Shown here piece after piece: positions 1 through 10,182 of a DNA stretch of 51,532 bases (position 1 is its first letter; each line of letters begins with the position of its first letter). This DNA comes from Phycisphaerales bacterium. GTDB lineage: Bacteria > Planctomycetota > Phycisphaerae > UBA1845. A model generated the notes under the pieces. The model worked only from the letters and a program-made list of their open reading frames with translations. It was not told where the DNA came from and ran no database searches. The stretch spans positions 1 to 51,532 of the forward strand of contig QZJT01000024.1 in assembly GCA_003597935.1 (NCBI GenBank). Reading direction: 5' to 3'. Both the position numbers and the translations under genes were made by a program.

Positions 1-766
1 TGTAGCGCAACGTGCCGACCAGCTCGCCGGTCTCGGTGCGATACGTAGTGGCGCCGCTCTCGAGGTCCGTCAACCGGGCGACGCCGAAGTCGATCACTTT
101 CGGCTGTCCAGTTGCGTCGACGAGGACGTTGCCCGGTTTCAGGTCGCGGTGAATGACGCCGCGCTGATGGCCGTGCTCGACGGCGTCACAGACCCGGGCC
201 AGCAGCTCGAGCCGACCCCGTCGGTCCAGGCCGCAACGGCCGGCATACGTCAGAATGTCACAGGCCTCGGCGACGTGCTCCATCACCAGAAAGGGAATGG
301 CGACACCGGCCTCATCATGGACTCCGGCATCGTAGATCTGGGCGATGCCGGGGTGCTGGAGCCGCGCGAGCAACTCCGCCTCACGGGCGAGTCTGGAAGC
401 GCGTTTCGTTCCGGCGAAACCGACGCGCATCAGCTTGAGTGCGACGCTGCGGCGCGGCTGCTCCTGCAGGGCTTCGTAAACCACTCCCATTCCGCCCGAG
501 CCGATCAGGCGCCGGAGGGTGTAGCGGCCGATCCGGCGACCGATCATCGCATCGGGCGGCAGGTCCGCTTCGATGATCTCTTCGCTTCGCAGCGGAGAAC
601 TGAGGAAAGCTTCCGCGGCGGCATCGGCCGCCAGAAGTGAGCGAACCTCCGCCCGGACATCGTCGTCGTCGCAGGTCTGGAGCAGGAAATCGCTTCGCCG
701 GTCGGGCGGGAGTTCCAGCGCGGCGTGGAACAGCTCGTCGACGCGGCTGGATCGATCAACTCCCAT
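1..766 (-). CDS. Serine/threonine protein kinase, N-terminal part (runs off the window)
   Basis: Eukaryotic-type Ser/Thr kinase, cut by the window edge; about 255 residues are visible. After roughly 75 residues of non-kinase N-terminus (an acidic DDDD-V-RAEV stretch common before planctomycete kinase domains) come the glycine-rich loop IGSGGMGVVY, the VAIK-type lysine in VALKLM, the catalytic loop HRDLKPGN and the metal-binding IDFG (DFG-equivalent), followed by VGTLRY of the activation segment. The start ATG at 766 overlaps the end of the upstream sigma-factor gene by 11 bases, so the two are probably co-translated. In planctomycetes this sigma/kinase pairing is common and is thought to transmit envelope or stress signals. 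Targets and any C-terminal sensor domain lie outside the window. Confidence 0.9.
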   Translation of the reverse strand, partial: MGVDRSSRVDELFHAALELPPDRRSDFLLQTCDDDDVRAEVRSLLAADAAAEAFLSSPLRSEEIIEADLPPDAMIGRRIGRYTLRRLIGSGGMGVVYEALQEQPRRSVALKLMRVGFAGTKRASRLAREAELLARLQHPGIAQIYDAGVHDEAGVAIPFLVMEHVAEACDILTYAGRCGLDRRGRLELLARVCDAVEHGHQRGVIHRDLKPGNVLVDATGQPKVIDFGVARLTDLESGATTYRTETGELVGTLRY

Positions 767-1352
767 CGGCCTGATCCGCGTCGTCTGCCCCGTCCTCCAG
801 TCGGCGGCGCAGCCAAGCCCGCGCCAGGCGCCACTCCCGCTCGACCGTCCGCAGAGAAATGCCCAGGAACGCCGCGACCTCCTCGTGCGTCATGCCGCCG
901 AAAAACTTCAGCTCGACGACGTGGGCCCGGCGCAGGTTGATCTCCGCCAATTCACCCAGCGCGTCGTCGAGCTGCGCAAGGTCCGCCGATCGAGCCTCGA
1001 AGGCGTCCAGGGCTTCGTCCAGCGGCAGACGTCGGCTCCGGCCGCCGCGCTTTTCCGCCGTTCGGCGTCGGGCGTGATCGACCAGCACCGAGCGCATCGC
1101 CCGGGCGGCAATGCCCAGGAAACGTCCGCGGTCGGCCACGTCGACGCGGCTCTGATCGATCAGGCGCAGATACGCCTCATGGGCCAGGGCCGTGGTCTGA
1201 AGCGTGTGATGGCCGGGCTGCCCGCGCATCTGCCGGCCCGCCAACCGCCGCAGCTCGTCATAGATGCGCTGGAACAGCTCCCGCTCGGCCGTCTCATCGC
1301 GGTGGCGCATCTGGAGCAGCCCGTTCGTTGCGTCTTCCACCGTGTGAGCCAT
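756..1352 (-). CDS. ECF RNA polymerase sigma factor (planctomycete SigX / TIGR02999 type)
   Basis: A 198-residue sigma-70-family factor. Region 2 covers about residues 20-95 (ELFQRIYDELRRLAG, then ALAHEAYLRLID and FLGIAARAMRSVLVDHAR). Region 4 covers about 130-190, with the helix-turn-helix HEEVAAFLGISLRTVEREWR. The R-M-R-S-V-L-V-D-H-A-R-R signature is typical of the ECF group abundant in planctomycetes and often linked to Ser/Thr kinases, as here with the kinase gene starting inside its 3' end. It is divergently arranged to the secreted-protein gene at 1503, with 150 bases between them, so it might control that gene; this is inference. No anti-sigma gene is visible next to it, consistent with kinase-based control. 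Confidence 0.92.
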   Translation of the reverse strand: MAHTVEDATNGLLQMRHRDETAERELFQRIYDELRRLAGRQMRGQPGHHTLQTTALAHEAYLRLIDQSRVDVADRGRFLGIAARAMRSVLVDHARRRTAEKRGGRSRRLPLDEALDAFEARSADLAQLDDALGELAEINLRRAHVVELKFFGGMTHEEVAAFLGISLRTVEREWRLARAWLRRRLEDGADDADQADGS

Positions 1353-1502
1353 GGCTGCAGATCCAGAATTCCGAAGTCTGGCTGGCGGGTTTCCGGTCGG
1401 AATCGCGTTTCTGCCAACGGGGCCCGCCGAGCGCCCCCTATTCTACCACGGCCGGAGGCTGGCGAGATTCGTTTTCTACAGCGATCACGATTGGAGAATG
1501 AC

Positions 1503-4079
1503 ATGCTCATTCACAGACTTGCCCGTTTGACATTATCGGCTGGCCTGACCGCCCTGTTGGCGTCGGGGACGGTCGGTCAGACGGCCGGACCGGAGTTTAC
1601 CTATCAGGGTCACCTCAAACAGGCCGGCCGGCCCTTCAACGGAAACGCCGACTTCGAGTTTCGGCTGTTCGACGCCGAAGTCGGCGGGACGCAGATCGGA
1701 AGTCCCGTCATGCTCCCGGGCGTGCCGGTCGCAGCCGGCTTGTTTACGGTCAGGGTCAACGAGGCTGGCGAGTTCGGATCCACGGCGTTCAACGGCGACG
1801 CCCGCTGGCTGGAGGTCAGCGTCAACGGCACGCCCCTCTCGCCTCGCCAGGCGCTCACGTCCGCGCCGTACGCGCTGGCGCTGCCGGGGATGCGGACGAA
1901 GGAACGCCCCGATAGCCCGAACGTTCTCGGAGGGCATAAGTCGAACGGGCCGGGGAACGAGCACGATCCGCTGGGCATTACCATCGGAGGGGGCGGCAGC
2001 GGAGTGGACCCTCAACGGGCCAATGCGAGTTACTCCACGATCTCCGGAGGACTGGGCAACACGGCTCAAGGCGCCTACGCGAGCATAGGGGGCGGGCTGC
2101 ACAACAACGTCATCTACGACAACGGCACCATCGCCGGTGGTGTCGAAAACGTCTCCGCCGGCGGGTCGGCCTTCGTGGGTGGGGGGTGGGACAACATCGC
2201 CGCGGAGGCGGGGGTCGTGGCCGGTGGTTTCCACAATCGGGCGAGTTTCCACGCCGTCGTCGGAGGTGGAGACAATAACAACGCATCCCATCCGCACGGG
2301 TCGATCGTGGGCGGTTACCAGAACACCGCGGAGATACGCGGCTTCGTCGGCGGCGGCAACAACAACCACGCGGCCGGCGGCAACGCCTTCGTCGGTGGCG
2401 GAGGTGGGAACTACGCCTACTCCGAAGCCGCGGTCGCCGGCGGTTCCAACAACCACGCCGGAGGGCAGTTCGCGGCCATCGCCGGCGGCACGGGAAACGT
2501 CGCTGATGGTGCCGCCTCTGCCATCCCGGGCGGCCTCGGCAACAGCGCGATGGGCACGTACAGCTTCGCGGCGGGGCACCAGGCCAAGTCGCTGCACAAC
2601 GGCACGTTCGTGTGGGATGGAGAGCTATTCAGCGATTTTGCTTCCACCGGCGAGCAGCAATTCCTGGTTCGCGCCTACGGCGGCGTGGGCATCAACACCA
2701 ACGCGCCGGCTCAGGGCGCGGCGCTGACCGTGGCCGGCCTGACGCAGACCGACGGCTTTCGCATGACCACCGGCGCCGCCGAGGGTTATGTTCTGACCAC
2801 CGACGCCAATGGCGCCGGAACGTGGCGGCCGGCGTCGGGCGGCGTACCCAACCCGCTGGTGCTCACCGGCGACCAGCCGGGGGGGGCGGTCATCCTGGGC
2901 AAGAACACCGCGACGGGAGACCTGTCCGCGGGCGTGGCCGGTTACGCCACCGGCCCGGGCGGCATCGGCGTGTACGCCCAGAGCGACGATCCCTCCAGCA
3001 CGGGCATATGGGGCCGCGCGACGGCCGAGACCGGCATCACCACCGGCGTGCTCGGCCAGACCTACAGTTCGGAGGGTCGAGCGGTCTTCGGGCTGGCATT
3101 GGGCTCGACCGGCAAGACGTACGGCGTGTTCGGCCGGACGCTCACCGATCAGGGCGTGGGCGTGCGCGGCGAGGCGCTGGCGGACTCCGGCATCACTTAC
3201 GGCGGTTACTTCACCAGCAATTCCGGTGATGGGGTCTACGGCAAGACCGACAGCAGCGCGACGCTGGCCGCGGGCGTCCGGGGAATGCTGAATTCGAATA
3301 CCCCCGGGGCGCTTTCGGCCGGGGTACACGGACGCGTCGAGTCCACCGGCGATCAGGGGATTGGTGTCTACGGAGTGCACGCCGGTGACGGGTGGGGCGT
3401 GTACGGCCAGACCCACGGGGGGCGGGGCGTGTATGGTCTTGCTTCCGCGGGGCAGGGAGTGGGCGTGTACGGCGCCTCCTCGAGCAACGCGGGTTACGGG
3501 GGTTACTTCAGGAACACTGGCGGCGTCGCGCTGAAGGTCGAAGGGGGTTTCGACGCGAACAGCACGGCCACCATCGGCGGCGAACTTACGGTGGCCGGCG
3601 CCACCACCATCAACGACAACCTGCTGGTGGACGGCACGGCCACTGTCGACGTGCTCCAGATCACCGGCGCCGACCTGGCGGAGAAGTTTCCCGTCAGCGA
3701 GGACGCTCAGCCCGGCATGTTGATGGCCATCGACCCGCAGCACCCAGGCAACCTCTGTCTGGCGCGGGGCGCTTACAACCGATGCGTCGCGGGCGTGGTC
3801 AGCGGGGCCAATGCGCTCCCCGTGGGCGCCGTGCTGGGAAACCTGCCCGGCCAGCAACGAACTCTGCCGATCGCCCTGACCGGTCGCGTATGGGTTTACT
3901 GTGACGCGACCGACCTTGCCATTGTGCCGGGCGACCTGCTGACGACGGCCAGCCGCCCGGGTCATGCCATGAAGGTCGCAGACTATCCCAGGGCCCAGGG
4001 CGCCATCATCGGGAAAGCCATGACGGCGCTTGAAAACGGCACGACCGGGCTGGTGCTCGTCCTGGTAAATCTGCAATGA
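1503..4079 (+). CDS. Secreted YadA-head-like repeat protein with C-terminal chaperone/G2-like domain
   Basis: An 858-residue exported protein. The frame is open far upstream, but ATG 1503 begins a clear signal peptide (LARLTLSAGLTALLASG) and has GGAG upstream. Residues ~30-130 form the planctomycete module that starts FTYQGHLKQAG and ends SPRQALTSAPYALALP. Residues ~170-360 are collagen- and YadA-head-like repeats of the form GGG-x-x-N-x-A-x-G with many N-N/H pairs, as in trimeric autotransporter heads. Residues ~440-690 carry GVYG/GVRG repeats (GVYGKTDSS, GVYGQTHGG). The C-terminus (~720-858: ADLAEKFPVSED, GRVWVYCDATDLAIVPGDLL) resembles the terminal domain of phage and surface fibre proteins of peptidase-G2 or intramolecular-chaperone type; this last call is tentative. 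It is likely a fibrous surface protein. The next gene starts 17 bases after its stop. Confidence 0.8.
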   Translation: MLIHRLARLTLSAGLTALLASGTVGQTAGPEFTYQGHLKQAGRPFNGNADFEFRLFDAEVGGTQIGSPVMLPGVPVAAGLFTVRVNEAGEFGSTAFNGDARWLEVSVNGTPLSPRQALTSAPYALALPGMRTKERPDSPNVLGGHKSNGPGNEHDPLGITIGGGGSGVDPQRANASYSTISGGLGNTAQGAYASIGGGLHNNVIYDNGTIAGGVENVSAGGSAFVGGGWDNIAAEAGVVAGGFHNRASFHAVVGGGDNNNASHPHGSIVGGYQNTAEIRGFVGGGNNNHAAGGNAFVGGGGGNYAYSEAAVAGGSNNHAGGQFAAIAGGTGNVADGAASAIPGGLGNSAMGTYSFAAGHQAKSLHNGTFVWDGELFSDFASTGEQQFLVRAYGGVGINTNAPAQGAALTVAGLTQTDGFRMTTGAAEGYVLTTDANGAGTWRPASGGVPNPLVLTGDQPGGAVILGKNTATGDLSAGVAGYATGPGGIGVYAQSDDPSSTGIWGRATAETGITTGVLGQTYSSEGRAVFGLALGSTGKTYGVFGRTLTDQGVGVRGEALADSGITYGGYFTSNSGDGVYGKTDSSATLAAGVRGMLNSNTPGALSAGVHGRVESTGDQGIGVYGVHAGDGWGVYGQTHGGRGVYGLASAGQGVGVYGASSSNAGYGGYFRNTGGVALKVEGGFDANSTATIGGELTVAGATTINDNLLVDGTATVDVLQITGADLAEKFPVSEDAQPGMLMAIDPQHPGNLCLARGAYNRCVAGVVSGANALPVGAVLGNLPGQQRTLPIALTGRVWVYCDATDLAIVPGDLLTTASRPGHAMKVADYPRAQGAIIGKAMTALENGTTGLVLVLVNLQ

Positions 4080-4096
4080 CCAGTTTCGAGGAAACC

Positions 4097-5602
4097 ATGA
4101 CTCCTGCTTCGTCAAGGATTACGCCAGTGACCCACACGTTGTTGCATCGCTTCGTCGCGGTCTTCGGAGGCATGGTGGCGCTGGTTCACGCCATGCCGTC
4201 ACCCGCCGGGACTGTGATATTCGACGTCATCGGCGAGACGGACGACCTTCCGGCCACCCGGCTGCACCTCGTATCCGGCGCTTTTGAGTCCGTTCGGGCG
4301 GAAGCGCTGCTGGAACTCGATGATTTCCCGCTGGGCGGCGGCGCGCTGGTGAACCTGGAAGTAACGCAGTTTCAGGTGACCGCCCCGGGCGCCCACCTGG
4401 TGATCGGCACGACCGAAGGCGACGTTCCCGTGCCTTATCCCGAAGTCGCTCTGTTCCGCGGGCACGCGCCACAGTGGCCCGATTCCTGGGTGTTTCTGGG
4501 AATCACGCCGGACCGCGTCAATGGGATCATCCATTTGAGCGACGACACGGAATACATCATCGCCCCCGTGCCTGAGCGCTTGGCATCGGGTGAGCCGGAT
4601 GATCACGTCATCTATGACCGGTTCCTGCTGGGCGATGATCTACCGTTTCCGCCGCTGGAATGCCGTCCGGTCGAGCGGCCGGATCGGCCTGGCGCGCGTC
4701 AGTCGGGCAGGAGAGGCTCCCCCTCCAGCGCCTACGAGCGTCGCGTGGGCTGGATCGGAGTGGACTGCGACTGGGAGTTTCGCATCCTGTTTCTCACGCA
4801 CGGTGACGCAATGGCCTATGCGGTGGAGGTCCTGGCCGTCACGCACATGATCTATGAACGGGACGTCGACGTGCGGATGTACGTCAACTATTTGCGGGTG
4901 TGGGATGTTCCCAACGATCCCTACGTTGCGACCGACCTGGAAGACGCCCTCGAAGAGTTCGAGGACGTCTGGAACGAGCAACTGGGTCACGTCAGCAAGG
5001 ACGTGGCGCACCTGCTCTCCGGGCGCCGGTTGGGCGGCGGGATTGCCTATCTCGATGTTCTGTGTGACGGGTTCGGCGTCAGCGGAAACTTCCGAGGTAC
5101 GTTTCCGCGCCCGCCCCGCGACCGGCAGCCGGGCAACTGGGACATCAAGGTGGTCCAGCATGAAATCGGCCACAACTTCGGTTCACCGCACACCCATTGC
5201 TATGATCCACCCATCGACACGTGTGCCGGTGAGGGGTGGGACTGTCCCCATCCACAGGTCTGCCAGGTGGGCACGCTCATGAGCTATTGCAATCTGTGTC
5301 CGGGCGACACGCGCAACGTCGATCTGAAGTTCCACCCGCGCGTCATCAGTGAGGAACTGCGCGAAGACGTAGATTGCATGCGCCTGGTGATGAACGACGT
5401 GTTCGTCGACTACCGCAACACCGAATACGAAGATGGGCAGCGTGAAAGCCCCTACAACCGCGTGTTCAAGGGTGTGTTCGGCTGCCTGCCTTCGGGCACC
5501 ATTTCCGTCGCGCCTGGAAACTACCCGGAAACGATGTCCATCACACAACCCATGAAGATCCAGCGCTGGGGCGACACCGGCGTCGTCACGATCGGGAGAT
5601 AG
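4097..5602 (+). CDS. Secreted reprolysin-like zinc metalloprotease
   Basis: A 501-residue protein. ATG 4097 has CGAGGAA just upstream and leads into a hydrophobic export segment (FVAVFGGMVALVHAM). An in-frame ATG at 4076 would overlap the preceding stop but lacks a good ribosome binding site. The zinc site is HEIGHNFGSPHTH (His355, Glu356, His359, His365), and a Met-turn follows in GTLMSYC, which identifies a metzincin of the reprolysin/M12B-like kind. Several Cys between the site and the Met-turn (CAGEGWDC, CPHPQVC) suggest disulfides. The C-terminus (SGTISVAPGNYPETMSITQPM) looks like the beginning of a right-handed beta-helix, a common tail in planctomycete exoproteins. It is probably co-transcribed with the genes before and after. 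Confidence 0.8.
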   Translation: MTPASSRITPVTHTLLHRFVAVFGGMVALVHAMPSPAGTVIFDVIGETDDLPATRLHLVSGAFESVRAEALLELDDFPLGGGALVNLEVTQFQVTAPGAHLVIGTTEGDVPVPYPEVALFRGHAPQWPDSWVFLGITPDRVNGIIHLSDDTEYIIAPVPERLASGEPDDHVIYDRFLLGDDLPFPPLECRPVERPDRPGARQSGRRGSPSSAYERRVGWIGVDCDWEFRILFLTHGDAMAYAVEVLAVTHMIYERDVDVRMYVNYLRVWDVPNDPYVATDLEDALEEFEDVWNEQLGHVSKDVAHLLSGRRLGGGIAYLDVLCDGFGVSGNFRGTFPRPPRDRQPGNWDIKVVQHEIGHNFGSPHTHCYDPPIDTCAGEGWDCPHPQVCQVGTLMSYCNLCPGDTRNVDLKFHPRVISEELREDVDCMRLVMNDVFVDYRNTEYEDGQRESPYNRVFKGVFGCLPSGTISVAPGNYPETMSITQPMKIQRWGDTGVVTIGR

Positions 5603-5604
5603 AG

Positions 5605-6114
5605 ATGAGCAGGCCGCAGAATCATACATCGAGAGTCGCTTCAGCAGGCGGTTTCTGCTTGCTGCTGTTTGTCGCCTCGGCTGCGATGGCCCAGGACTTC
5701 GATCTCTCCTGGCACACGGTCGACGGCGGCGGCGTGACCGTAAGTAAGGGAGGCGACTTCGAGATCGGTGCCACCGTCGGGCAGGTGGATGCCGGCGCCT
5801 TGACGGGCGGCGACTTTACGCTGGCGGGCGGTTTCTGGCCCGGCGCCGCGGGCGGCACGGTCTGCACCGGCAACGAGCGAATCAACAAGGCCAAGTGCAA
5901 GCGGGGGACGAACGAGCTGACGGTCAAGCTCCGCAATGGCGTTCCAGGTGACGGCTTTGTGATTGTCCTTTCGAGCGGGCAGCGGAAGGAAGGCGATCTC
6001 AATGGAAAAGGCAGGGGCACGGCCAGATTCACCAACGTGCCTCCCGGACCGGGCACGGCCAGGGCCACGTTCGGATGTGGCGCTGTGAACGAGCGGACCT
6101 ATCGTTGCAGGTAG
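5605..6114 (+). CDS. Small exported protein with a C-terminal domain shared by two other proteins here
   Basis: A 169-residue secreted protein starting two bases after the metalloprotease stop. Its signal peptide runs to about residue 29 (LLLFVASAAMAQ-DFDLS). Residues 30-80 are the short planctomycete module DLSWHTVDGGG...FEIGATVGQVDAG...FTLAGGFWPG. Residues ~89-169 form a compact domain with four Cys: VCTGNERINKAKCKRG, LTVKLRNGVPGD, GRGTARFTNVPPGPG and FGCGAVNERTYRC. A close relative of this domain ends the FG-GAP protein at 49875-51425, and a more distant one ends the WD40 protein at 8866-10098. Function is unknown; attachment or sorting is a reasonable guess. Confidence 0.7.
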   Translation: MSRPQNHTSRVASAGGFCLLLFVASAAMAQDFDLSWHTVDGGGVTVSKGGDFEIGATVGQVDAGALTGGDFTLAGGFWPGAAGGTVCTGNERINKAKCKRGTNELTVKLRNGVPGDGFVIVLSSGQRKEGDLNGKGRGTARFTNVPPGPGTARATFGCGAVNERTYRCR

Positions 6115-6157
6115 CGACCCGTCCTGAACGGATCGTATTCCGGACAGGCGACGCATC

Positions 6158-6176
6158 CCGCTCGCCGGGCGAGCGG
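6158..6176. terminator. Hairpin between convergent genes
   Basis: CCGCTCGCC and GGCGAGCGG form a perfect 9-base inverted repeat around one central base (about 8 pairs plus a 3-base loop). It lies between the stops of the convergent genes ending at 6114 and 6214. There is no U-tract on either side, so it would be a non-canonical bidirectional terminator. Confidence 0.3.
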
Positions 6177-6213
6177 CGACCACACGCTACGTCAGGCATT
6201 CCCGGCACGCGCA

Positions 6214-8025
<1,812 letters not shown>

Positions 8026-8055
8026 AGGTGATGGACTCCCGCGATTCCAAGGGGG

Positions 8056-8363
8056 CACCGGAATCCAACCGGTGTCCAAGTGTGGCACCGGCTTCCAGCC
8101 GGTGGGTGCATGACAGAGTTGGGTAGCTCGCCGCTCCGCGGCGAGTGGGTCGCGCCAGCGACCGATGCGCCACGCCGGGGAGCGGCGTGCTACCCCGCAC
8201 CACCGGTTTCCAACCGGTGTCCGAAGTGTGGCACCGGTTCTCAACCGGTGTCTTCATAGGCCCCCCTGTCCGCCAACTCGTCAGCGCGCAGCAGCAACGA
8301 CGACCCCTGACTGCAATCCAAGACACCGGCAACAAACCGATGCCCACCGGTTGCAAACCGGTA
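8056..8363. repeat. Cluster of five 19-bp palindromic repeats (CACCGG-N7-CCGGTG)
   Basis: Copies at 8056-8074, 8086-8104, 8201-8219, 8232-8250 and 8345-8363 (the last ends CCGGTA). Each is a near-perfect inverted repeat with a seven-base centre such as TTTCCAA, and most are followed by GTCC or GTGT linkers. When read as protein they give the TGWKPVP strings seen in many planctomycete annotations. They fill the gap between typA and tRNA-Leu. They resemble REP/BIME elements; spacing is irregular, so this is not a CRISPR array. Confidence 0.75.
8121..8195. repeat. 75-bp inverted-repeat element nested in the palindrome cluster
   Basis: The 17-base arm GGGTAGCTCGCCGCTCC at 8121-8137 matches the reverse complement of 8179-8195 at 16 of 17 positions. 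The 41 bases between them are themselves GC-rich with short dyads. It sits between the second and third CACCGG palindromes. It has MITE-like architecture but no coding capacity. Confidence 0.55.
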
Positions 8364-8411
8364 TCCCATGAGCGGAAGCCGCGCCAGACACCGGCGAAGG
8401 CCGGCTCGACA

Positions 8412-8494
8412 TGCCCGGGAGAGGACTCGAACCTCCACGTTCTAGGAACACATGGCCCTCAACCATGCGCGTCTGCCAATTCCGCCACCCGGGC
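8412..8494 (-). tRNA. tRNA-Leu (anticodon GAG)
   Basis: An 83-nt class II tRNA. The acceptor stem GCCCGGG pairs with CCCGGGC, followed by discriminator A; CCA is not encoded. The D-arm is GCGGAATTGGCAGACGC. The anticodon stem CATGG/CCATG encloses the loop TTGAGGG, giving anticodon GAG, which reads CTC/CTT leucine codons. The long variable arm TGTTCCTAGAACGT and the T-loop TTCGAGT are typical of tRNA-Leu. Confidence 0.95.
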
Positions 8495-8529
8495 CGCCGC
8501 CAGCCGATGTCAGCCGACGCGAGCAGGAG

Positions 8530-8558
8530 AGGATAGCAGTCTCAGCCAGGCGCAGCAA
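8530..8558 (-). promoter_or_regulatory. Candidate sigma-70-type promoter for tRNA-Leu
   Basis: On the minus strand TTGCTG (8553-8558), a 17-base spacer and TATCCT (8530-8535). The predicted start is near 8523, about 29 bases ahead of the mature tRNA 5' end at 8494. It matches the sigma-70 consensus partly (TTG, TAT..T) with ideal spacing. Confidence 0.4.
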
Positions 8559-8865
8559 CATGAGTCGCTGCTTCGCCCGGCTCGCCTCCGCGCCCGCGGG
8601 CGGGTTTTGTTGACTGCGGCGGGGTAGGGCGGTAGTGTTCAGGCTGTGCAGGTCGGCCCGGCGCCCGTCTGCCGTTTCGGGCGGTGCGGACGCGGAACCG
8701 GGACGGCCGCGCGGCCCGGTGCGTCGCCGGGCCCAGTGGGCTGAATCGGCGGATTGCCGGCGAAAGCCGCGGCCCTGCGGACGCCGCGCAGCGGCCGGCG
8801 GTCGACGCAACTGCTTCGGCCCATTCCCACGACAGACAGTCTTCGCCCGAGGCGGAGACTCCCTC
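8559..8865. other. Intergenic, no gene seen
   Basis: GC-rich stretch ahead of the WD40-like gene. It contains the short palindrome CGCCCGCGGGCG at 8591-8602 followed by TTTTGTT, too tight for a convincing hairpin loop. The open frame that enters the WD40 gene from 8635 lacks a plausible start and reads as Arg/Pro-rich noise until the signal peptide at 8866. Confidence 0.5.
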
Positions 8866-10098
8866 ATGTCAGGCAGATCCAAGTCGACGCGTTGTCTGCG
8901 CGCGGTGCTGATTGGCGCCGCCGCGGGCGTGGTGTCCGCCAGCGTCGTCGCCCCCGCGGCCAAGGCACAGGGGGCGCCGGAGATCGTCTGGAGACACCAG
9001 GGTCACGCGCCGGGTTATGACGTGTACGCAGTCGCGTTCTCCTCCGGCGGCGACATCCTGGCCTCGGGGAGTGAGGACTTCGACATCAGGCTCTGGCGGT
9101 CGTCCGACGGGACCCATATCCGCAAGATCGACGACCATGGCTGGGTGATGTCCGTCGGCTTTTCGCCGGATGGTGAATTGCTGGCGTCGGCTACCGCCGG
9201 GTTTGATATGGCCGTCAGGTTGTGGCGCGTCTCGGATGGTTCGCTGGTGCGCACCCTCACCGTGCCGGACGTCCATGCGCAGGCGGTGGCATTCTCACCG
9301 GACGGCGCCGTGGTGGCTTCCGGCTGGAGCGATGGTAACGTCAGGCTATGGCGGGTCTCCGACGGCGCGCTGCTGCGCACGCTGACCGGACACGCCGGGT
9401 ACGTCGAGTCTGTGGTCTTCTTTGCGGATGGGCAGACCCTTGCGTCGTGCGGCGCGTGGCCGAACGGCAGGACGGTGAAGCTCTGGCGCGTCTCGGATGG
9501 CTCGCTGATCCGAACGTTGGAGCACGGACGTCAGGTCCATGATGTCGCCATCTCGGCGGATGAAAACCTGCTTGCGTCTGCGGGCAGTGACGGCCTCAAG
9601 CTCTGGCAGGTGTCGGACGGGACATTGGTTCGAACGATGCCGTTAACGCCGACCAACGCCGTTTCGTTCTCGCCCGACGGCCGCGTTCTCGTCTCCGGGG
9701 GGGGGACCGTGCGGCTCTGGCGAGTCTCGGACGGCGCACTTCTGCGCAATTACACGGACGCGACAAAGGAGACATACGGAGTCCGCTTTTCAATTGACGG
9801 CGTGACCTACGCCTACGCAACGCGCGGCGGGTGGGTCACCGTCGCCCGTAATCCGTTCGTCGGCACTGAGGAGTGCGGCTGGCTGGCGAAGATCAAGGCG
9901 AAGTGCAAGGACAACGGGGCGACCGTGATCGGGAAACTCGCGAAGTCGCTGCCGAACTCGCCGGTGACGTTCACGCTGGATGGCAAGAACCCGATCGAGC
10001 GCACCACCAACGGCAGGGGAAAAGCCAAGGTGAAATACACGGAGCAGGCGCCGGGGCCGCACAAGGTGGCCTCATGCGATCTTGAGGCAGGGTGCTGA
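8866..10098 (+). CDS. Secreted WD40-like beta-propeller protein
   Basis: A 410-residue protein. ATG 8866 has GGCGGAG eight bases upstream and begins a signal peptide (CLRAVLIGAAAGVVSASVV...AKAQG). Six propeller blades carry the hallmark LWR-V-SDG: RLWRSSDGTH, RLWRVSDGSL, RLWRVSDGAL, KLWRVSDGSL, KLWQVSDGTL, RLWRVSDGAL. Each is preceded by VAFSPDG-like strands. Secretion is unusual for WD40 proteins generally but common in planctomycetes. Residues ~335-410 (EECGWLAKIKAKC, NGRGKAKVKYTEQAPGP, CDLEAGC) are a divergent member of the C-terminal domain found at 5605-6114 and 49875-51425. The binding partner is unknown. Confidence 0.85.
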   Translation: MSGRSKSTRCLRAVLIGAAAGVVSASVVAPAAKAQGAPEIVWRHQGHAPGYDVYAVAFSSGGDILASGSEDFDIRLWRSSDGTHIRKIDDHGWVMSVGFSPDGELLASATAGFDMAVRLWRVSDGSLVRTLTVPDVHAQAVAFSPDGAVVASGWSDGNVRLWRVSDGALLRTLTGHAGYVESVVFFADGQTLASCGAWPNGRTVKLWRVSDGSLIRTLEHGRQVHDVAISADENLLASAGSDGLKLWQVSDGTLVRTMPLTPTNAVSFSPDGRVLVSGGGTVRLWRVSDGALLRNYTDATKETYGVRFSIDGVTYAYATRGGWVTVARNPFVGTEECGWLAKIKAKCKDNGATVIGKLAKSLPNSPVTFTLDGKNPIERTTNGRGKAKVKYTEQAPGPHKVASCDLEAGC

Positions 10099-10182
10099 TC
10101 ATAGGCGCCGGGTCGTAGGATCCTCTCGTCCGGCTTCCGTGGGCGCCGGCACCGAACGCGTCGATCCGGTCGGTGGATCCAC

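Noticed and set aside
1533..4115. Long open frames on the minus strand opposite the YadA-like protein (about 350 and 500 codons)
   Set aside because: Third-position GC bias keeps the opposite strand open; the frames lack starts with ribosome binding sites, signal peptides or motifs, while the plus strand has clear domains.
8040..8370. CRISPR-like array of CACCGG repeats
   Set aside because: Only five copies, repeat units are palindromic and only 19 bases, spacers range from about 11 to 96 bases and contain another inverted repeat, and no cas genes are present.
8591..8611. CGCCCGCGGGCG followed by TTTTGTT as an intrinsic terminator
   Set aside because: The palindrome leaves no room for a loop beyond a 4-bp stem, and no plus-strand gene ends just upstream.
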